Of a stretch of DNA of 64,000 bases, positions 1 through 8,626 are shown one piece after another (within the stretch, counting starts at the first letter, position 1; the number at the start of each line of letters is the position of its first letter). This DNA is from CAZOZZ01 sp965247425. GTDB lineage: Bacteria > Acidobacteriota > Terriglobia > 20CM-2-55-15. The stretch is taken from positions 868,001 to 932,000 of the forward strand of contig OZ252023.1 of assembly GCA_965247425.1 (NCBI GenBank), given 5' to 3'. The notes under the pieces are model-generated. The model worked only from the letters and a program-made list of their open reading frames with translations, was not told the origin of the DNA and did not search any database. The translations under genes and the position numbers were made by a program.

Positions 1-580
1 TCTCTTCTACGTCGACCGGGATCTTTCCAACTGCCTGCACCGCGTCGGTATGGAACAACACGCCGTTCTCACGAGCCACACGGCCGATTCCCGCGATGTC
101 CTGGACGACGCCGGTTTCGTTATTTGCCGCCATGATCGAAATAAGAATCGTCTTGTCGGTTATGGCGTTCCGCAGTTCATCGAGATCGATCAGCCCGTTT
201 TGGCCAACAGGCAGAAATGTGATCTTCGTGCCATTTTTTTCCAGGTGTTTTGCGCTATCGATGATCGCCTTGTGTTCGGTGGTACATGTGATGATGTGGT
301 CACCCTTGTCGGCATACATCTCGGCGACCCCTTTGAGAGCCAGGTTGTCCGACTCGGTCGCGCCGCTGGTAAAGACGATTTCCTTCGGGTTCGCGTTGAT
401 CAGTGCCGCAACCTGTTTGCGGGCTCGGCTGACAGCTTCCTCAGCGTCCCAGCCAAACTGGTGATTACGGCTCGCGGCGTTACCGAACCGTCCTTGAAAG
501 TAGGGCAACATCTCCTCGAGGACCCTCGGATCGACAGGAGTCGTCGCATGGTTATCCATGTAAATTGGAAGCTGGACCAT
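1..580 (-). CDS. iscS: Cysteine desulfurase (IscS/NifS family), 5' part only
   Basis: PLP-dependent class V aminotransferase-fold enzyme that takes sulfur from cysteine for Fe-S cluster assembly. I translated it by hand from the ATG at 580: it opens MVQLPIYMDNHATTPVDPRV, the standard NifS/IscS start. It continues with FTSGATESDNLALKG, then TTEHKAIIDSAK, whose His stacks on PLP in this family, then MAANNETGVVQDI and FHTDAVQAVGKIPVDVE. About 193 codons are visible; the PLP-binding Lys and the catalytic Cys loop lie beyond the left edge. The gene follows iscR with a 50-nt gap on the same strand, so the pair is probably one transcript. I cannot say whether iscU follows. Confidence 0.93.
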   Translation of the reverse strand, partial: MVQLPIYMDNHATTPVDPRVLEEMLPYFQGRFGNAASRNHQFGWDAEEAVSRARKQVAALINANPKEIVFTSGATESDNLALKGVAEMYADKGDHIITCTTEHKAIIDSAKHLEKNGTKITFLPVGQNGLIDLDELRNAITDKTILISIMAANNETGVVQDIAGIGRVARENGVLFHTDAVQAVGKIPVDVEE

Positions 581-630
581 CGTTTTTTCCCCTCTATCGA
601 TCTCCGGTCGTTGGACCCCGGTTCCCGTTC

Positions 631-1029
631 TCAGTTTATCGCCAGTTCGTGGATGGTCGTGGCCACAAGTACACTGACCACTTTCTGTTTGATGTTACGA
701 AGCGGATCCTTGATCGAGCAAAGCTGAAGCTGTTCACAGTCGTCAGCAGCCTCACAAGGTGTCAGAAGAAGCGGTCCTTCCAGAGCTTCAAGGACCTCGA
801 TGACCGAGATCGTTTCCGCATTCCGTGCCAGCGCATAACCACCATTCGGGCCTGAATGGGACATCAACAATCCCTTGCGGACCAGCTTTTGCAACACCTT
901 TGCCATGAGTTCCGACGGTATGTTGTATGTTCGAGCGATCTGGGGTGCGCTATAGGCCTGGGGGTCGTGTAACGCCAGATGTTTCAACGCTATCAAGCCA
1001 TAATCCGCTCTTTTGGACAATCGGAACAT
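631..1029 (-). CDS. iscR: Rrf2-family Fe-S regulator, IscR type
   Basis: 132-residue winged-helix repressor that senses Fe-S status. The N-terminal domain reads MFRLSKRADYGLIALKHLAL, and the recognition region includes SAPQIARTYNIPSELMAKVL. Three cysteines fall at residues 92, 98 and 104 with C-x5-C-x5-C spacing, the same numbering as the [2Fe-2S] ligands of E. coli IscR, so the protein very likely holds a cluster rather than being a cluster-less Rrf2 member. It lies directly upstream of the cysteine desulfurase, as in classical isc operons, and has its own promoter and palindrome upstream (1059-1126). Autoregulation is inferred. The start is the ATG at 1029. Confidence 0.92.
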   Translation of the reverse strand: MFRLSKRADYGLIALKHLALHDPQAYSAPQIARTYNIPSELMAKVLQKLVRKGLLMSHSGPNGGYALARNAETISVIEVLEALEGPLLLTPCEAADDCEQLQLCSIKDPLRNIKQKVVSVLVATTIHELAIN

Positions 1030-1058
1030 CGTGCCCTTCCCAGGTTTGCAGGTTCCCG

Positions 1059-1085
1059 ACCAATTTGATCGGCGATCAATTTGGT
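1059..1085. promoter_or_regulatory. Palindromic candidate operator for IscR
   Basis: A 27-bp palindrome with a single mismatched pair: ACCAATTTGATC, a 3-bp centre, then GATCAATTTGGT on the plus strand. It lies between the predicted -10 box and the iscR ATG, beginning a few bases after the expected transcription start, where a bound repressor would block the iscR-iscS transcript. It does not obviously match the E. coli IscR type 1 or type 2 consensus, so assignment to IscR rests on position. Confidence 0.6.
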
Positions 1086-1096
1086 CGCCTTTAGCC

Positions 1097-1126
1097 AGAA
1101 TAGATCTTCCATGGAGTTTTCGTCAA
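1097..1126 (-). promoter_or_regulatory. Sigma-70-like promoter of iscR-iscS
   Basis: On the minus strand, TTGACG at 1126-1121 is followed by an 18-nt spacer and TATTCT at 1102-1097. This puts the transcription start near 1090, about 60 nt before the iscR ATG and upstream of the palindrome at 1059-1085. It lies between the end of the HAD gene (1134) and iscR, so iscR does not depend on readthrough. Confidence 0.55.
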
Positions 1127-1133
1127 GAGGGAA

Positions 1134-1847
1134 TCACGTGGTGGTTGTGGAACGTGTTGAAACATCAAGCATGGGGAGAATTTCGAGCAGATTCGAGATC
1201 GTTCCGGTGTGGTCGTCGCGTTCCCCCGACCGCCGGACGAGAACCGCCCTCAGGCCCGCTTCCCGTGCCGCCTGGAAGTCCTGAATCACGTGATCTCCGA
1301 CAAACAGAGTCTCCCCCGCGGGGACTCCCAACCGGCGGAGTGCATGTTCAAAGATACGACGGTCCGGCTTCGGGTACCCGCAGGATGACGGGATCGTGAT
1401 CGAACTGAAGAAGGACTCGATGTCCAGTGCTTTGAGGATGTCCGGCAGCCGCTGGTCGAAGTTAGAAACGATACCGAGTGGGAACTCCTCCGCCTGTAAC
1501 GCTCGAAGCACCTCTCTGGTTTCCGGGCAGCATTCCCAGGTCGAGTCCGTTCTGAAGGCTTCGTACAGAGTATCGAAGAACCGCCCGAAGTCCTCGACAG
1601 GTCCGACCTGTTCGAACACCCACCGAACCAACAACTCCCATGACTGTTTATCGGTCGGCTGGCCCACCTTTTCCCAGTATTCGATGAACGACTTCTGGAT
1701 TGACGTCGCGTCGGCTTTACAACCGAAGTCCCCCGCGATGTCACGGTAACGCTCCCCCACAGTTCCCCGCACATCGAACAAGGTGCCGACAGCATCGAAT
1801 AGAACCGCCCGGATGGGGCGCGTGGTGAGATGGGTCTTTGGAGTCAT
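1134..1847 (-). CDS. HAD-superfamily hydrolase
   Basis: 237 residues, the usual length for a HAD hydrolase with an alpha-helical C1 cap. Motif I is LFDAVGTLFDV with nucleophile Asp18; the second Asp of the usual DxD is Val, as in the haloacid-dehalogenase/HDHD3-like branch, so phosphatase activity is not certain. Motif II is GIVSNFD, motif III Lys is in YPKPDRRIF, and motif IV is FVGDHVIQDFQAAREAG. The substrate cannot be told. The ATG is at 1847; the gene precedes iscR on the same strand but is separated by a promoter. Confidence 0.85.
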   Translation of the reverse strand: MTPKTHLTTRPIRAVLFDAVGTLFDVRGTVGERYRDIAGDFGCKADATSIQKSFIEYWEKVGQPTDKQSWELLVRWVFEQVGPVEDFGRFFDTLYEAFRTDSTWECCPETREVLRALQAEEFPLGIVSNFDQRLPDILKALDIESFFSSITIPSSCGYPKPDRRIFEHALRRLGVPAGETLFVGDHVIQDFQAAREAGLRAVLVRRSGERDDHTGTISNLLEILPMLDVSTRSTTTT

Positions 1848-1878
1848 ATTGATGCCTTGCGGTGGCGTTCAAGAGCGC

Positions 1879-2001
1879 GTGTCGGGGCGTCCCTCCGTGG
1901 GCGCCCGCCGGGGATGCAGGAACATTTCCTCGAAGCCATGCCGATGTGCCCTGGCATTTTCGGTGTGTCCCTCGGGTGGCCAGGGACGGCCACCCCGACA
2001 C
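1879..2001. repeat. Intergenic inverted repeat with nested hairpin
   Basis: GTGTCGGGG at 1879-1887 pairs with CCCCGACAC at 1993-2001. Nested next to the right arm is a perfect 7-bp hairpin, GGTGGCC-AGGGAC-GGCCACC (1975-1994). The sequence GTGTCGGGGTGGCCGTCCCT in the right arm (minus strand) is partly matched by the left arm on the plus strand, so this may be a REP-like or MITE-like unit. It fills the gap between the HAD gene and the next minus-strand gene; no coding was seen here. Confidence 0.5.
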
Positions 2002-2017
2002 GCTGTCCCGCCCAGAA

Positions 2018-2377
2018 CTACCCTCCGATACGTATGCCCTCGAGATTCACTAACGAGCGTCCGTTGTAGTCCTCCTCCCATGGAATGCGAAGAACGAGCG
2101 AATCTCGCGTGGCGACCAGTTCGGCTGTTCGCGATTCGGTGTCGTCTTCGCCGACCAGGGTCGTGTGGAAGCCCTCGTTTTCGAAGAAGCGTTGGATTGT
2201 GGGCAGGACGTCCTGATAGACACCGTCCCAGTTCTTGCCGAAGTCTTCAGTTCTCAGGAAAGATTCGAGCCTTTCGAGGATTTCTTGATCTGCCACGGAA
2301 GTTCCCCCAACCTTGATTTTCCCAGATTCGTCTTCTCGTGTAAACTCGCCGTTCGGGGCGATCGTTAGCTTTGTCAA
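2018..2377 (-). CDS. Hypothetical protein, about 119 residues
   Basis: I do not recognise a family. The product is acidic and soluble-looking, with segments such as LERLESFLRTEDFGKNWDGV and ELVATRDSLVLRIPWEED; no signal peptide or membrane helix is visible. The frame stays open to an ATG at 2455, but those extra residues are antisense to the opening of the FAH gene and have atypical composition, so I prefer the TTG at 2377. No Shine-Dalgarno sequence is visible there. If correct, it is divergent from the FAH gene with about 10 nt between starts. It could be a false gene, but its composition looks protein-like throughout. Confidence 0.55.
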   Translation of the reverse strand: MTKLTIAPNGEFTREDESGKIKVGGTSVADQEILERLESFLRTEDFGKNWDGVYQDVLPTIQRFFENEGFHTTLVGEDDTESRTAELVATRDSLVLRIPWEEDYNGRSLVNLEGIRIGG

Positions 2378-2387
2378 AGGAGTGGAA

Positions 2388-3338
2388 GTGAGTACGGACC
2401 AAACACCATTCAAACTGGCCAATCTCGAAGGAGGGACACGAGGGCGTCCGGCCATCGTGGTGGGCGGTCAAGTCTACGATCTTGATGCCGTCGCCGGCAT
2501 CGTTCGAGCATCGCCAGCCACTCAGTCGGTTCGCCTGCCATCGACGAATCTCGAACTCATAGAGGGCTACTCCGAGTACGAAGACCGTCTTTCCGAGATC
2601 GCAAACTCTCTTCGGGGTGGCGTCATCGGGGAAGGGAGTGAGCCGGGTGGCCTCCGTTTCATGCCGCCGATTCTTTATCCATGGAACCTGGTGGCCGTCG
2701 CGGTCAACTACCGCGCCCACGGGGAGGAGATGGATCGGGAGATCGACGAAGACTACCTGAAGGATCCTCCCTACGTGTTCACAAAGTCTCCAAGAGCCTG
2801 CCTGGCTGCGACTGGTGAGACTCTTGTGCTTCCGGAGGGAAGGGAGAAAATCGACTGGGAACTGGAGTTAGCGGCCATCATCGGCAAGCGTGCCACAAGG
2901 GTGTCCAAAGAGGACGCCAGCGACTACATCTGGGGATATGGACTGATCCTCGACATGTCGGACCGGCAGATGCTGACTCGATCCAACGCGTTTTTCAATG
3001 TCGACTGGTACAACGCGAAGAGTCGCGACGGCTTCGCCCCGATGGGCCCCTATATCGTCCCCTCCAGGTTCCTGCCCAACCATGCCGACCTCCACCTGGA
3101 ACTTCGGGTCAACGACAAGATCATGCAGGATTACAGCACGAAGTACATGACCCACAACGTCCGGGAACTCATCGAGTTCATCACCTCGATACACACGCTC
3201 GAACCCGGCGACATCATTGCGACTGGAACCCCTCCCGGTGTGGGCAAAGGCCACAAACCTCCAATTTTCCTAAAACCCGGCGACGTCATCACTGCCGAAA
3301 TCGAAGACATCTGCTCCATAACGACACCCATCGGCTAG
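2388..3338 (+). CDS. Fumarylacetoacetate hydrolase (FAH) family protein
   Basis: About 316 residues. The FAH fold is shown by YPWNLVAVAVNYRAHGEEMD, the metal-ligand motif DWELELAAIIGKRA, GYGLILDMSDR, and the C-terminal GDIIATGTPPGVGKGHKPP. Members hydrolyse or decarboxylate acylpyruvate-like compounds with Mg2+ or Mn2+; the substrate here is unknown. I chose the GTG at 2388 because AAAGGAG lies 5 nt upstream (2376-2382) and the homologous region starts right after; an upstream in-frame start at 2313 would be antisense to the neighbouring gene. The gene ends against a convergent M14 peptidase gene, with a hairpin repeat between them. Confidence 0.88.
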   Translation: MSTDQTPFKLANLEGGTRGRPAIVVGGQVYDLDAVAGIVRASPATQSVRLPSTNLELIEGYSEYEDRLSEIANSLRGGVIGEGSEPGGLRFMPPILYPWNLVAVAVNYRAHGEEMDREIDEDYLKDPPYVFTKSPRACLAATGETLVLPEGREKIDWELELAAIIGKRATRVSKEDASDYIWGYGLILDMSDRQMLTRSNAFFNVDWYNAKSRDGFAPMGPYIVPSRFLPNHADLHLELRVNDKIMQDYSTKYMTHNVRELIEFITSIHTLEPGDIIATGTPPGVGKGHKPPIFLKPGDVITAEIEDICSITTPIG

Positions 3339-3349
3339 GCCTGACATGA

Positions 3350-3431
3350 TTTCGACGCAGAGACGCAGAGACGGAAGAGGAATATTTCTTAGATACGTCT
3401 TTCTCTGCGCCTCTGCGTCTTTGCGTCGAAA
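3350..3431. repeat. CGCAGAGACGCAGAG-type hairpin repeat between convergent genes
   Basis: Left arm TTTCGACGCAGAGACGCAGAG (3350-3370) and right arm 3403-3431, whose complement begins TTTCGACGCAAAGACGCAGAG, form a long imperfect inverted repeat. It sits between the convergent FAH (+) and M14 peptidase (-) genes, so it could act as a two-way terminator. Relatives occur at 7298, 22167, 43577 and 59270, with single-arm versions at about 10000 and 18150. Confidence 0.8.
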
Positions 3432-3467
3432 CAACCTTTCGTTTTGACCGGTCTTCGAGGTGAGCGC

Positions 3468-6400
3468 CTAGTTTTGGGGCTCTTCTGGTTCGTCCGGGGG
3501 CAGGACCGGGCGTTTCCGGTTGATTGTGAATGTCGTAGCGTCCAGGTAGTCTTTCCTGGTCCGCTTTACCTCGTACTTCGATTCTGCCAGGAAGCGGGCG
3601 TGGGCCAGGTCGAACTGGAGGCCCGCCCCGGCCACCATTTGAAGCCATTCGCCGCGGGCTGTTTCGTCGGGCGCCTCCGTCGTTCCCTGGAAGACGGTCA
3701 CGTTGGGATGCCGGACCATGAAGCTGTTGGAACTGCTGCTTTGCTTGGATCCCTTCAGGGCCGAGTAGATCATTACATCGTTGTAGATGTTCTCCTTGTA
3801 GTTATCCACGTCCCACTCTCCATATTTTCGCCGGCGGCTGTACATCCTTTCGTTCAGTTCCGGCACGGTCGCCGAGATGGCTGCGGCGATGCGGTCCCGG
3901 ATGGCAAAGGCCGTCGTTTTGTGGTCTTCGAACTTGGGGTCCTGGATATAGTTGAAGCCCGGCATGAACCAGCCCCGGGGCGCCCACCAGTCCCGACCGT
4001 TGGGGGTCCGGGATCGGACCCACGCGCTGTAGCCGGCAAAAAGCTGGACCCATTCGTGTGAGGGGTACCCGTGCGGATTGAGAACGATATCCGGCAGCCA
4101 CATCTCCCAGAGGTCCTTTCGTACACTTGTCTCCGGATACATCGGGTTCGCGCTCCACTGACCCGAGGTGACATCCACGCCGAGGGCACCCAGGTAGCCG
4201 GCGTGCAGCATGAAGTCGGGAGTCATTTCCTGTAGTTCGTAGGCCAGGTCGGCACCGTCGGGATTCGTGATCGGGTGGATGACAAAGTTCACGCGATCCA
4301 GGATCGGTTTGTAGTCCGGGTCGGTGGTGAGCAACTCGACGAGCCTCAAAATGTGAGATGTACTCGAGACCTCGTTGGCGTGTTGCCGTCCGGTGATGAA
4401 AAGGACCGGCTTGGTTGTAGACGCCTTTGCCTGGGAGAAGAAATGTCCTGCAACTGGTGACATGACGTCCATCGCCCAGATACGTTTCCCGAGATAGGAG
4501 CTCGTTGTGTAGAAAGGGCGTACTTCCGGGAAACTGGCTAATTCAGAGATGATCTGTTCGGTCTCGGTCGTGTTGATCGGATTGTCCCACTGAACGATCG
4601 GTACGTCGGATGGCTGGGACGCTTCCATTTTTGGTACGCGATAGTAGCCCTCCGCGGTACGGGACACGCTGGCCTCGGTTTCGACGTCGTCGGTTGTCCT
4701 GAAACGGACTGTGATCTGATCCACTCCGTCGTAGGACAGCCAGCGCGTACCAAACCCCAGGTCGTGAAACTCCTGGATGTTTTCGACCATCGCCGCCGCC
4801 TGTTCGCTTGACAGCAACGTCCGGTCGATGGCCTCACCCCGGGCCTTGGTGATCAATTCGTCACGCTGGTTCTCTTCGGAATCGGTCTGCTGAAGAAACT
4901 CGAGCGCAACAACTCCTTCGTGCCCTGTCCGCACCGTTTCGGCCACGATCTTAGGCGCCTCGATATTTACCGGCCAGAAATCTTCCGTCCATCGCTGCTT
5001 CAATTTACCCCGCTCCCGGAATTCCAGATCGACTCGAGGGTTGGGACCCTGTTTACCCGTAAACCGGATGCGCGCCGTCCCGGCCGTACCTTCCCGCGAA
5101 GGGCGAATGCGGGGAATCACGCGGCCCGGATAAGTCAAACGCTCGCCCGCGTAGTACTGTCCGATCAGGTCGAAGAAGAGCAGGGTTTCGAAGAAGATGT
5201 CTTCGTGAACGGCCTCTAGCGAGGAGATCTGTTCTTCGTCGATACCGATTCTGTAGTTGGGTTCGCTCATCCACAGGTCCACTTCGAGCGCACCGAAGTA
5301 GGGGGCCCAGCGGGATCGGGGTTTGCCTTCGTACAACTCGAGGACATAGTCATGTATCTGCCCGAACACGCGCTGCTGAAATTCGTCCCAGAATCGTTCC
5401 GGGTCGGTCTTGACGCGTTCGTCCAGGAGTGTCAATCCGTCGATACGGGCGTGGACCCAGCCGGTCGTCACGCGGACTTTTTCGTACTGCGGAAACTTGT
5501 CGAACATGGGCCGGAAGACAAATTTCGGGTCGAAGGACTCGTTCAAGAAACGACGGCCTTCCGAATCCTCCGCCTCGACACGGTAGATCGGGCCTGCGGT
5601 TGTTTTCTCGAACGTGATGTTCTCGAGTGGAATGTCCAGATCACGTGCGAGTACTTCGTCGACCGGGAACAGTTCCTGGAGCCACCGAATGGGCGATTCG
5701 ACGGTCTGCCAACCTTCCGGCTCCAGTTCCCGGAAGTAGATTTTGATCGTGGAGGCGTTTCCGAGCCTCGGCTTGAGAACATCGTTGATCCAGCTGTAAC
5801 CTTGTTTGTAGGCGGACAGGACGCGGACTTGGGTGTTTTCCGGATCGGCTCCCCGGCCGAGGAGCGCGTCGCGTAGCTCGGTTTGTAGTTGGGCCCTTAT
5901 TTCGGGTGATTCGCTCACACGCACTTCGAGTTCAATAGCCGAACCGGAGTGCATTTCGGCAAGCAGCCTCGAAGAGACCATCTCCCGGACGTCGGCCACT
6001 TCCCATGGGATGCTGAACGTTTCTTCGAACACCGGTTCGGCCGACAGCACGTCGATGTTGGCGGCAGTAACGGTGAGGCTGGGAAATTCGTTCCGGATGT
6101 GTTCGAGAACTTCCTCACCGCCCCGTTCGATAAAGACCTTGAGTTCGGCGTATTCCAGATCCTTGCCTTCCAGTTTCGCGGCCATCCGTCGTGCCTTATA
6201 CAGAGCCGCCGACGCCTGCGCTTCGGGCGAACGAAGAGAAAAAAACCTTCTGAGGTCGTCCTCGATCTTAGCCAGATGCAGGTTGTCTTTCCCGTAATCC
6301 CAGGCATATGGAAGCCGTTCGGCGACGTGCTCGATCACACGATCCTCGCCAGGGGCATCGCCTCCGACGAGAACCAGAGCCCGGTGGTCTTTCTTGAACG

Positions 6401-7211
6401 CGTCTACGACGACCTCCACACGTCCCTCTCCTCCCCGGAGAGATGGCGAGAACGTCTCGTCTTCGATCAGTTTCCGGACGTGAGGATTGGTCATGCCGAT
6501 CAGGACTGGATTCTGCGGTGTCTGTTCTTCGTCGGCGACCACGACGAGTGGAAGCCTCAAACCCGTCGTTTCCAGCCCGATCCGAGCCGCGAGATCGATA
6601 ACCCGTATCGACGAGGTGTCCGGCCCGAGATAGATGGTCGTTTCCATCGTGTCGGGTATGAAGTTCTTGTCCGAATCTCCAAATAGTCCGTCGGGAGTGT
6701 AGAGTCGGGCCAGCGAATAGCTTTTGTCCCCCAGCTTTTCGTCGACCGGCTTGTCCGATGTGTCTTCTTCCTCCTCTCCCTCTCCCGCTTCTATTTCTTC
6801 CTGTTCAGCCTCCTCACCCGGTTCGGGCTCTGGAATCTCCAGCGAAGCGGCCCATGCCTCTGCTTCGAGCACGGACGGTATGGCGATCACCCGGCGGGTT
6901 CCGTCCGTGCTATCGATCACTCCTTCGGATTGACCGCCAGCGAACCGGGACGCGGCTCGACCGACGACGATCGCGACGGACGTGTCGTTGGTGGAAAAAC
7001 TTGAGATCGGAAATCCAATCGGTAGGTCGATCGATAGCGATTCAAAGGCGAGTCTTGCCGCGATGTTGGCGGCCGCGCTCAGTTCGGACGGGGTTGGATC
7101 GTTGGCGACATAGATTTTCGCGTTGACGTAATCGGTGACGCCGTCCCCGTTGCGGTCTTCGAGAATCCCGGCCGGGAAATTGGCCAGGAGAAGGAGGATG
7201 AGGATTTTCAT
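3468..7211 (-). CDS. Giant secreted M14-family zinc carboxypeptidase-like protein
   Basis: 1247 residues. The N-terminus MKILILLLLANFPAGIL is a signal peptide or anchor. A first segment has the calcium-loop-like DRNGDGVTDYVNAKIYV; a second, around residue 180, has DSDKNFIPDTMETTIYLG, suggesting a duplicated N-terminal domain, with an acidic Glu/Gly linker (EPEPGEEAEQEEIEAGEGE) between. The C-terminal third holds the M14 catalytic domain: ITGRQHANEVSSTSHILRL (HxxE zinc ligands), PITNPDGADLAYEL, NPHGYPSHEW (third His) and a later Glu in FQGTTEAPDE. Family members cleave C-terminal residues from peptides. The length is about three times that of a typical M14 enzyme. Start ATG at 7211. Confidence 0.85.
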   Translation of the reverse strand: MKILILLLLANFPAGILEDRNGDGVTDYVNAKIYVANDPTPSELSAAANIAARLAFESLSIDLPIGFPISSFSTNDTSVAIVVGRAASRFAGGQSEGVIDSTDGTRRVIAIPSVLEAEAWAASLEIPEPEPGEEAEQEEIEAGEGEEEEDTSDKPVDEKLGDKSYSLARLYTPDGLFGDSDKNFIPDTMETTIYLGPDTSSIRVIDLAARIGLETTGLRLPLVVVADEEQTPQNPVLIGMTNPHVRKLIEDETFSPSLRGGEGRVEVVVDAFKKDHRALVLVGGDAPGEDRVIEHVAERLPYAWDYGKDNLHLAKIEDDLRRFFSLRSPEAQASAALYKARRMAAKLEGKDLEYAELKVFIERGGEEVLEHIRNEFPSLTVTAANIDVLSAEPVFEETFSIPWEVADVREMVSSRLLAEMHSGSAIELEVRVSESPEIRAQLQTELRDALLGRGADPENTQVRVLSAYKQGYSWINDVLKPRLGNASTIKIYFRELEPEGWQTVESPIRWLQELFPVDEVLARDLDIPLENITFEKTTAGPIYRVEAEDSEGRRFLNESFDPKFVFRPMFDKFPQYEKVRVTTGWVHARIDGLTLLDERVKTDPERFWDEFQQRVFGQIHDYVLELYEGKPRSRWAPYFGALEVDLWMSEPNYRIGIDEEQISSLEAVHEDIFFETLLFFDLIGQYYAGERLTYPGRVIPRIRPSREGTAGTARIRFTGKQGPNPRVDLEFRERGKLKQRWTEDFWPVNIEAPKIVAETVRTGHEGVVALEFLQQTDSEENQRDELITKARGEAIDRTLLSSEQAAAMVENIQEFHDLGFGTRWLSYDGVDQITVRFRTTDDVETEASVSRTAEGYYRVPKMEASQPSDVPIVQWDNPINTTETEQIISELASFPEVRPFYTTSSYLGKRIWAMDVMSPVAGHFFSQAKASTTKPVLFITGRQHANEVSSTSHILRLVELLTTDPDYKPILDRVNFVIHPITNPDGADLAYELQEMTPDFMLHAGYLGALGVDVTSGQWSANPMYPETSVRKDLWEMWLPDIVLNPHGYPSHEWVQLFAGYSAWVRSRTPNGRDWWAPRGWFMPGFNYIQDPKFEDHKTTAFAIRDRIAAAISATVPELNERMYSRRRKYGEWDVDNYKENIYNDVMIYSALKGSKQSSSSNSFMVRHPNVTVFQGTTEAPDETARGEWLQMVAGAGLQFDLAHARFLAESKYEVKRTRKDYLDATTFTINRKRPVLPPDEPEEPQN

Positions 7212-7297
7212 GCCGGGATAGTAGCACTCCCCAACACCGATTCAAAACGCGGAGCATCCGGTGCCGAAACCCACAGATCGAGTTGAGCGAAATACTG

Positions 7298-7366
7298 TTT
7301 CGACCGAGAGGCGCAGAGGCGCGGAAAAAGAGAAATAGAAAGGTTCTCCGCTGCGTCTTTCGGTCA
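7298..7366. repeat. CGCAGAG-type hairpin repeat
   Basis: TTTCGACCGAGAGGCGCAG on the left is mirrored by CTGCGTCTTTCGGTCAA on the right, around an A-rich centre. It lies just downstream of the Gfo/Idh/MocA gene (which ends at 7377) and upstream of the M14 gene, both on the minus strand. This is the one member of the family not between convergent genes, but it still follows a 3' end. Confidence 0.7.
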
Positions 7367-7376
7367 AGGTCGGGGC

Positions 7377-8432
7377 TTACAGTTCGACCCAACGCTTCTC
7401 GTCGGAGGACAGAAGGGCCGCGTCGAGAACTAGCTGGCTGGCGAGGCCGTCTTCGAAATTTGGAGAGGGAGATGGAAGGTTTCTGTCGATGGCATTGACC
7501 AGGGAGTTCGTGAGGATCCGGAAAGGGGACCTCAGGAAATGACCTGGCTCTTTGGGGAGTTGGTAACGCGCCGGTATCTCCAGGTCTCGCACCTTACGAT
7601 CGGAGCGTTTACCGCCCGAAATCTGGTCGCAACGATAGCCGGGCAGGACCAGTTGTCCATCGCTACCGTAGATTCCGATCTGGGATTCCTCCACACCCGC
7701 CACCGCGCTCATGTGGACGATGGCTCGCGCTTCGGACTCAAACTCCGCAATCATGACGTAGGCATCGTCGCTGGTCACGGGCTTTCCTTCGCGTTCCTTG
7801 ACGAAGGTTGTCAGGTCACAGAATATACGCCGGGGTTGCCCCATCCACATACCCAGGGAATCGGTCGCATGGGAGCCGAGCGCCCCGAGTAGTCCACCGC
7901 CCGCTTCCCGGTCCGACCACCAGTCCCACCCGACATCGTCGGGTTTGGAGCGCCATCCGAAATGGCGAGTGAATTCGACCATGCGAATCTTGCCGACGTA
8001 GTTCTGATGGAGGAGATCGGCGAGGTATGTCCGAGCGGAAAGATACCGGAATTCGAAATCCACCATCGCGACGACACGGGCTCTGGTTGCCGCTTCGACC
8101 ATTAGCCGGGCTTCCCCGGCATTCATTGCGAAGGGCTTTTCGCAAAGAACATGGATGCCCCGCTCGATGGCCGCAAGCGCCATCGAGCAGTGGAGGCTCG
8201 TTGGCGTCGCGATGCTCACCAGGTCTGGCTTTTCCTGATCGAGCATCTCTTCGAAGTCGGTGTAGGCTGCCGGAATGCCATGTTCGGCGGCCACCAACTT
8301 GGCGCGTTCGGCCCGGTCGCTGGATACCGCGACCACCGTTGTACGTTTGTGTGACTGGAAGACGGGGATCTGAACGCCACCGGCGAAAGAGGTGCCCGCT
8401 ACTGCGACGCGAATGATGTCCGATTGTGACAT
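7377..8432 (-). CDS. Gfo/Idh/MocA-family oxidoreductase
   Basis: 351 residues, normal family size. The N-terminal Rossmann domain has IRVAVAGTSFAGGVQIPVF for NAD(P) binding; the family signature EKP appears in HVLCEKPFAMNAGEA near residue 98. The C-terminal alpha/beta domain contains WWSDREAGGGLLGALGSHATD. Members oxidise or reduce sugars, inositols and related compounds; nothing nearby fixes the substrate. ATG start at 8432. There is no close same-strand partner upstream, so it is probably transcribed alone. Confidence 0.88.
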   Translation of the reverse strand: MSQSDIIRVAVAGTSFAGGVQIPVFQSHKRTTVVAVSSDRAERAKLVAAEHGIPAAYTDFEEMLDQEKPDLVSIATPTSLHCSMALAAIERGIHVLCEKPFAMNAGEARLMVEAATRARVVAMVDFEFRYLSARTYLADLLHQNYVGKIRMVEFTRHFGWRSKPDDVGWDWWSDREAGGGLLGALGSHATDSLGMWMGQPRRIFCDLTTFVKEREGKPVTSDDAYVMIAEFESEARAIVHMSAVAGVEESQIGIYGSDGQLVLPGYRCDQISGGKRSDRKVRDLEIPARYQLPKEPGHFLRSPFRILTNSLVNAIDRNLPSPSPNFEDGLASQLVLDAALLSSDEKRWVEL

Positions 8433-8626
8433 GGCTCCAGGACTCCACGGGGAAGTCTGGAAATTTACCAGTTTGAGCGGTGGGATTCAACGACGGACCC
8501 ACTGATTCTGTTTTTTCTTAGCGCCCGGGATTCTCCAGGTCGTCGTGTCCTGGGTCGTCGTGTCCTCGAAACGGTCCGTGGCAAGAAACTCTCGATCGGG
8601 GACATGTTACAATCTCCGGCTTGACT

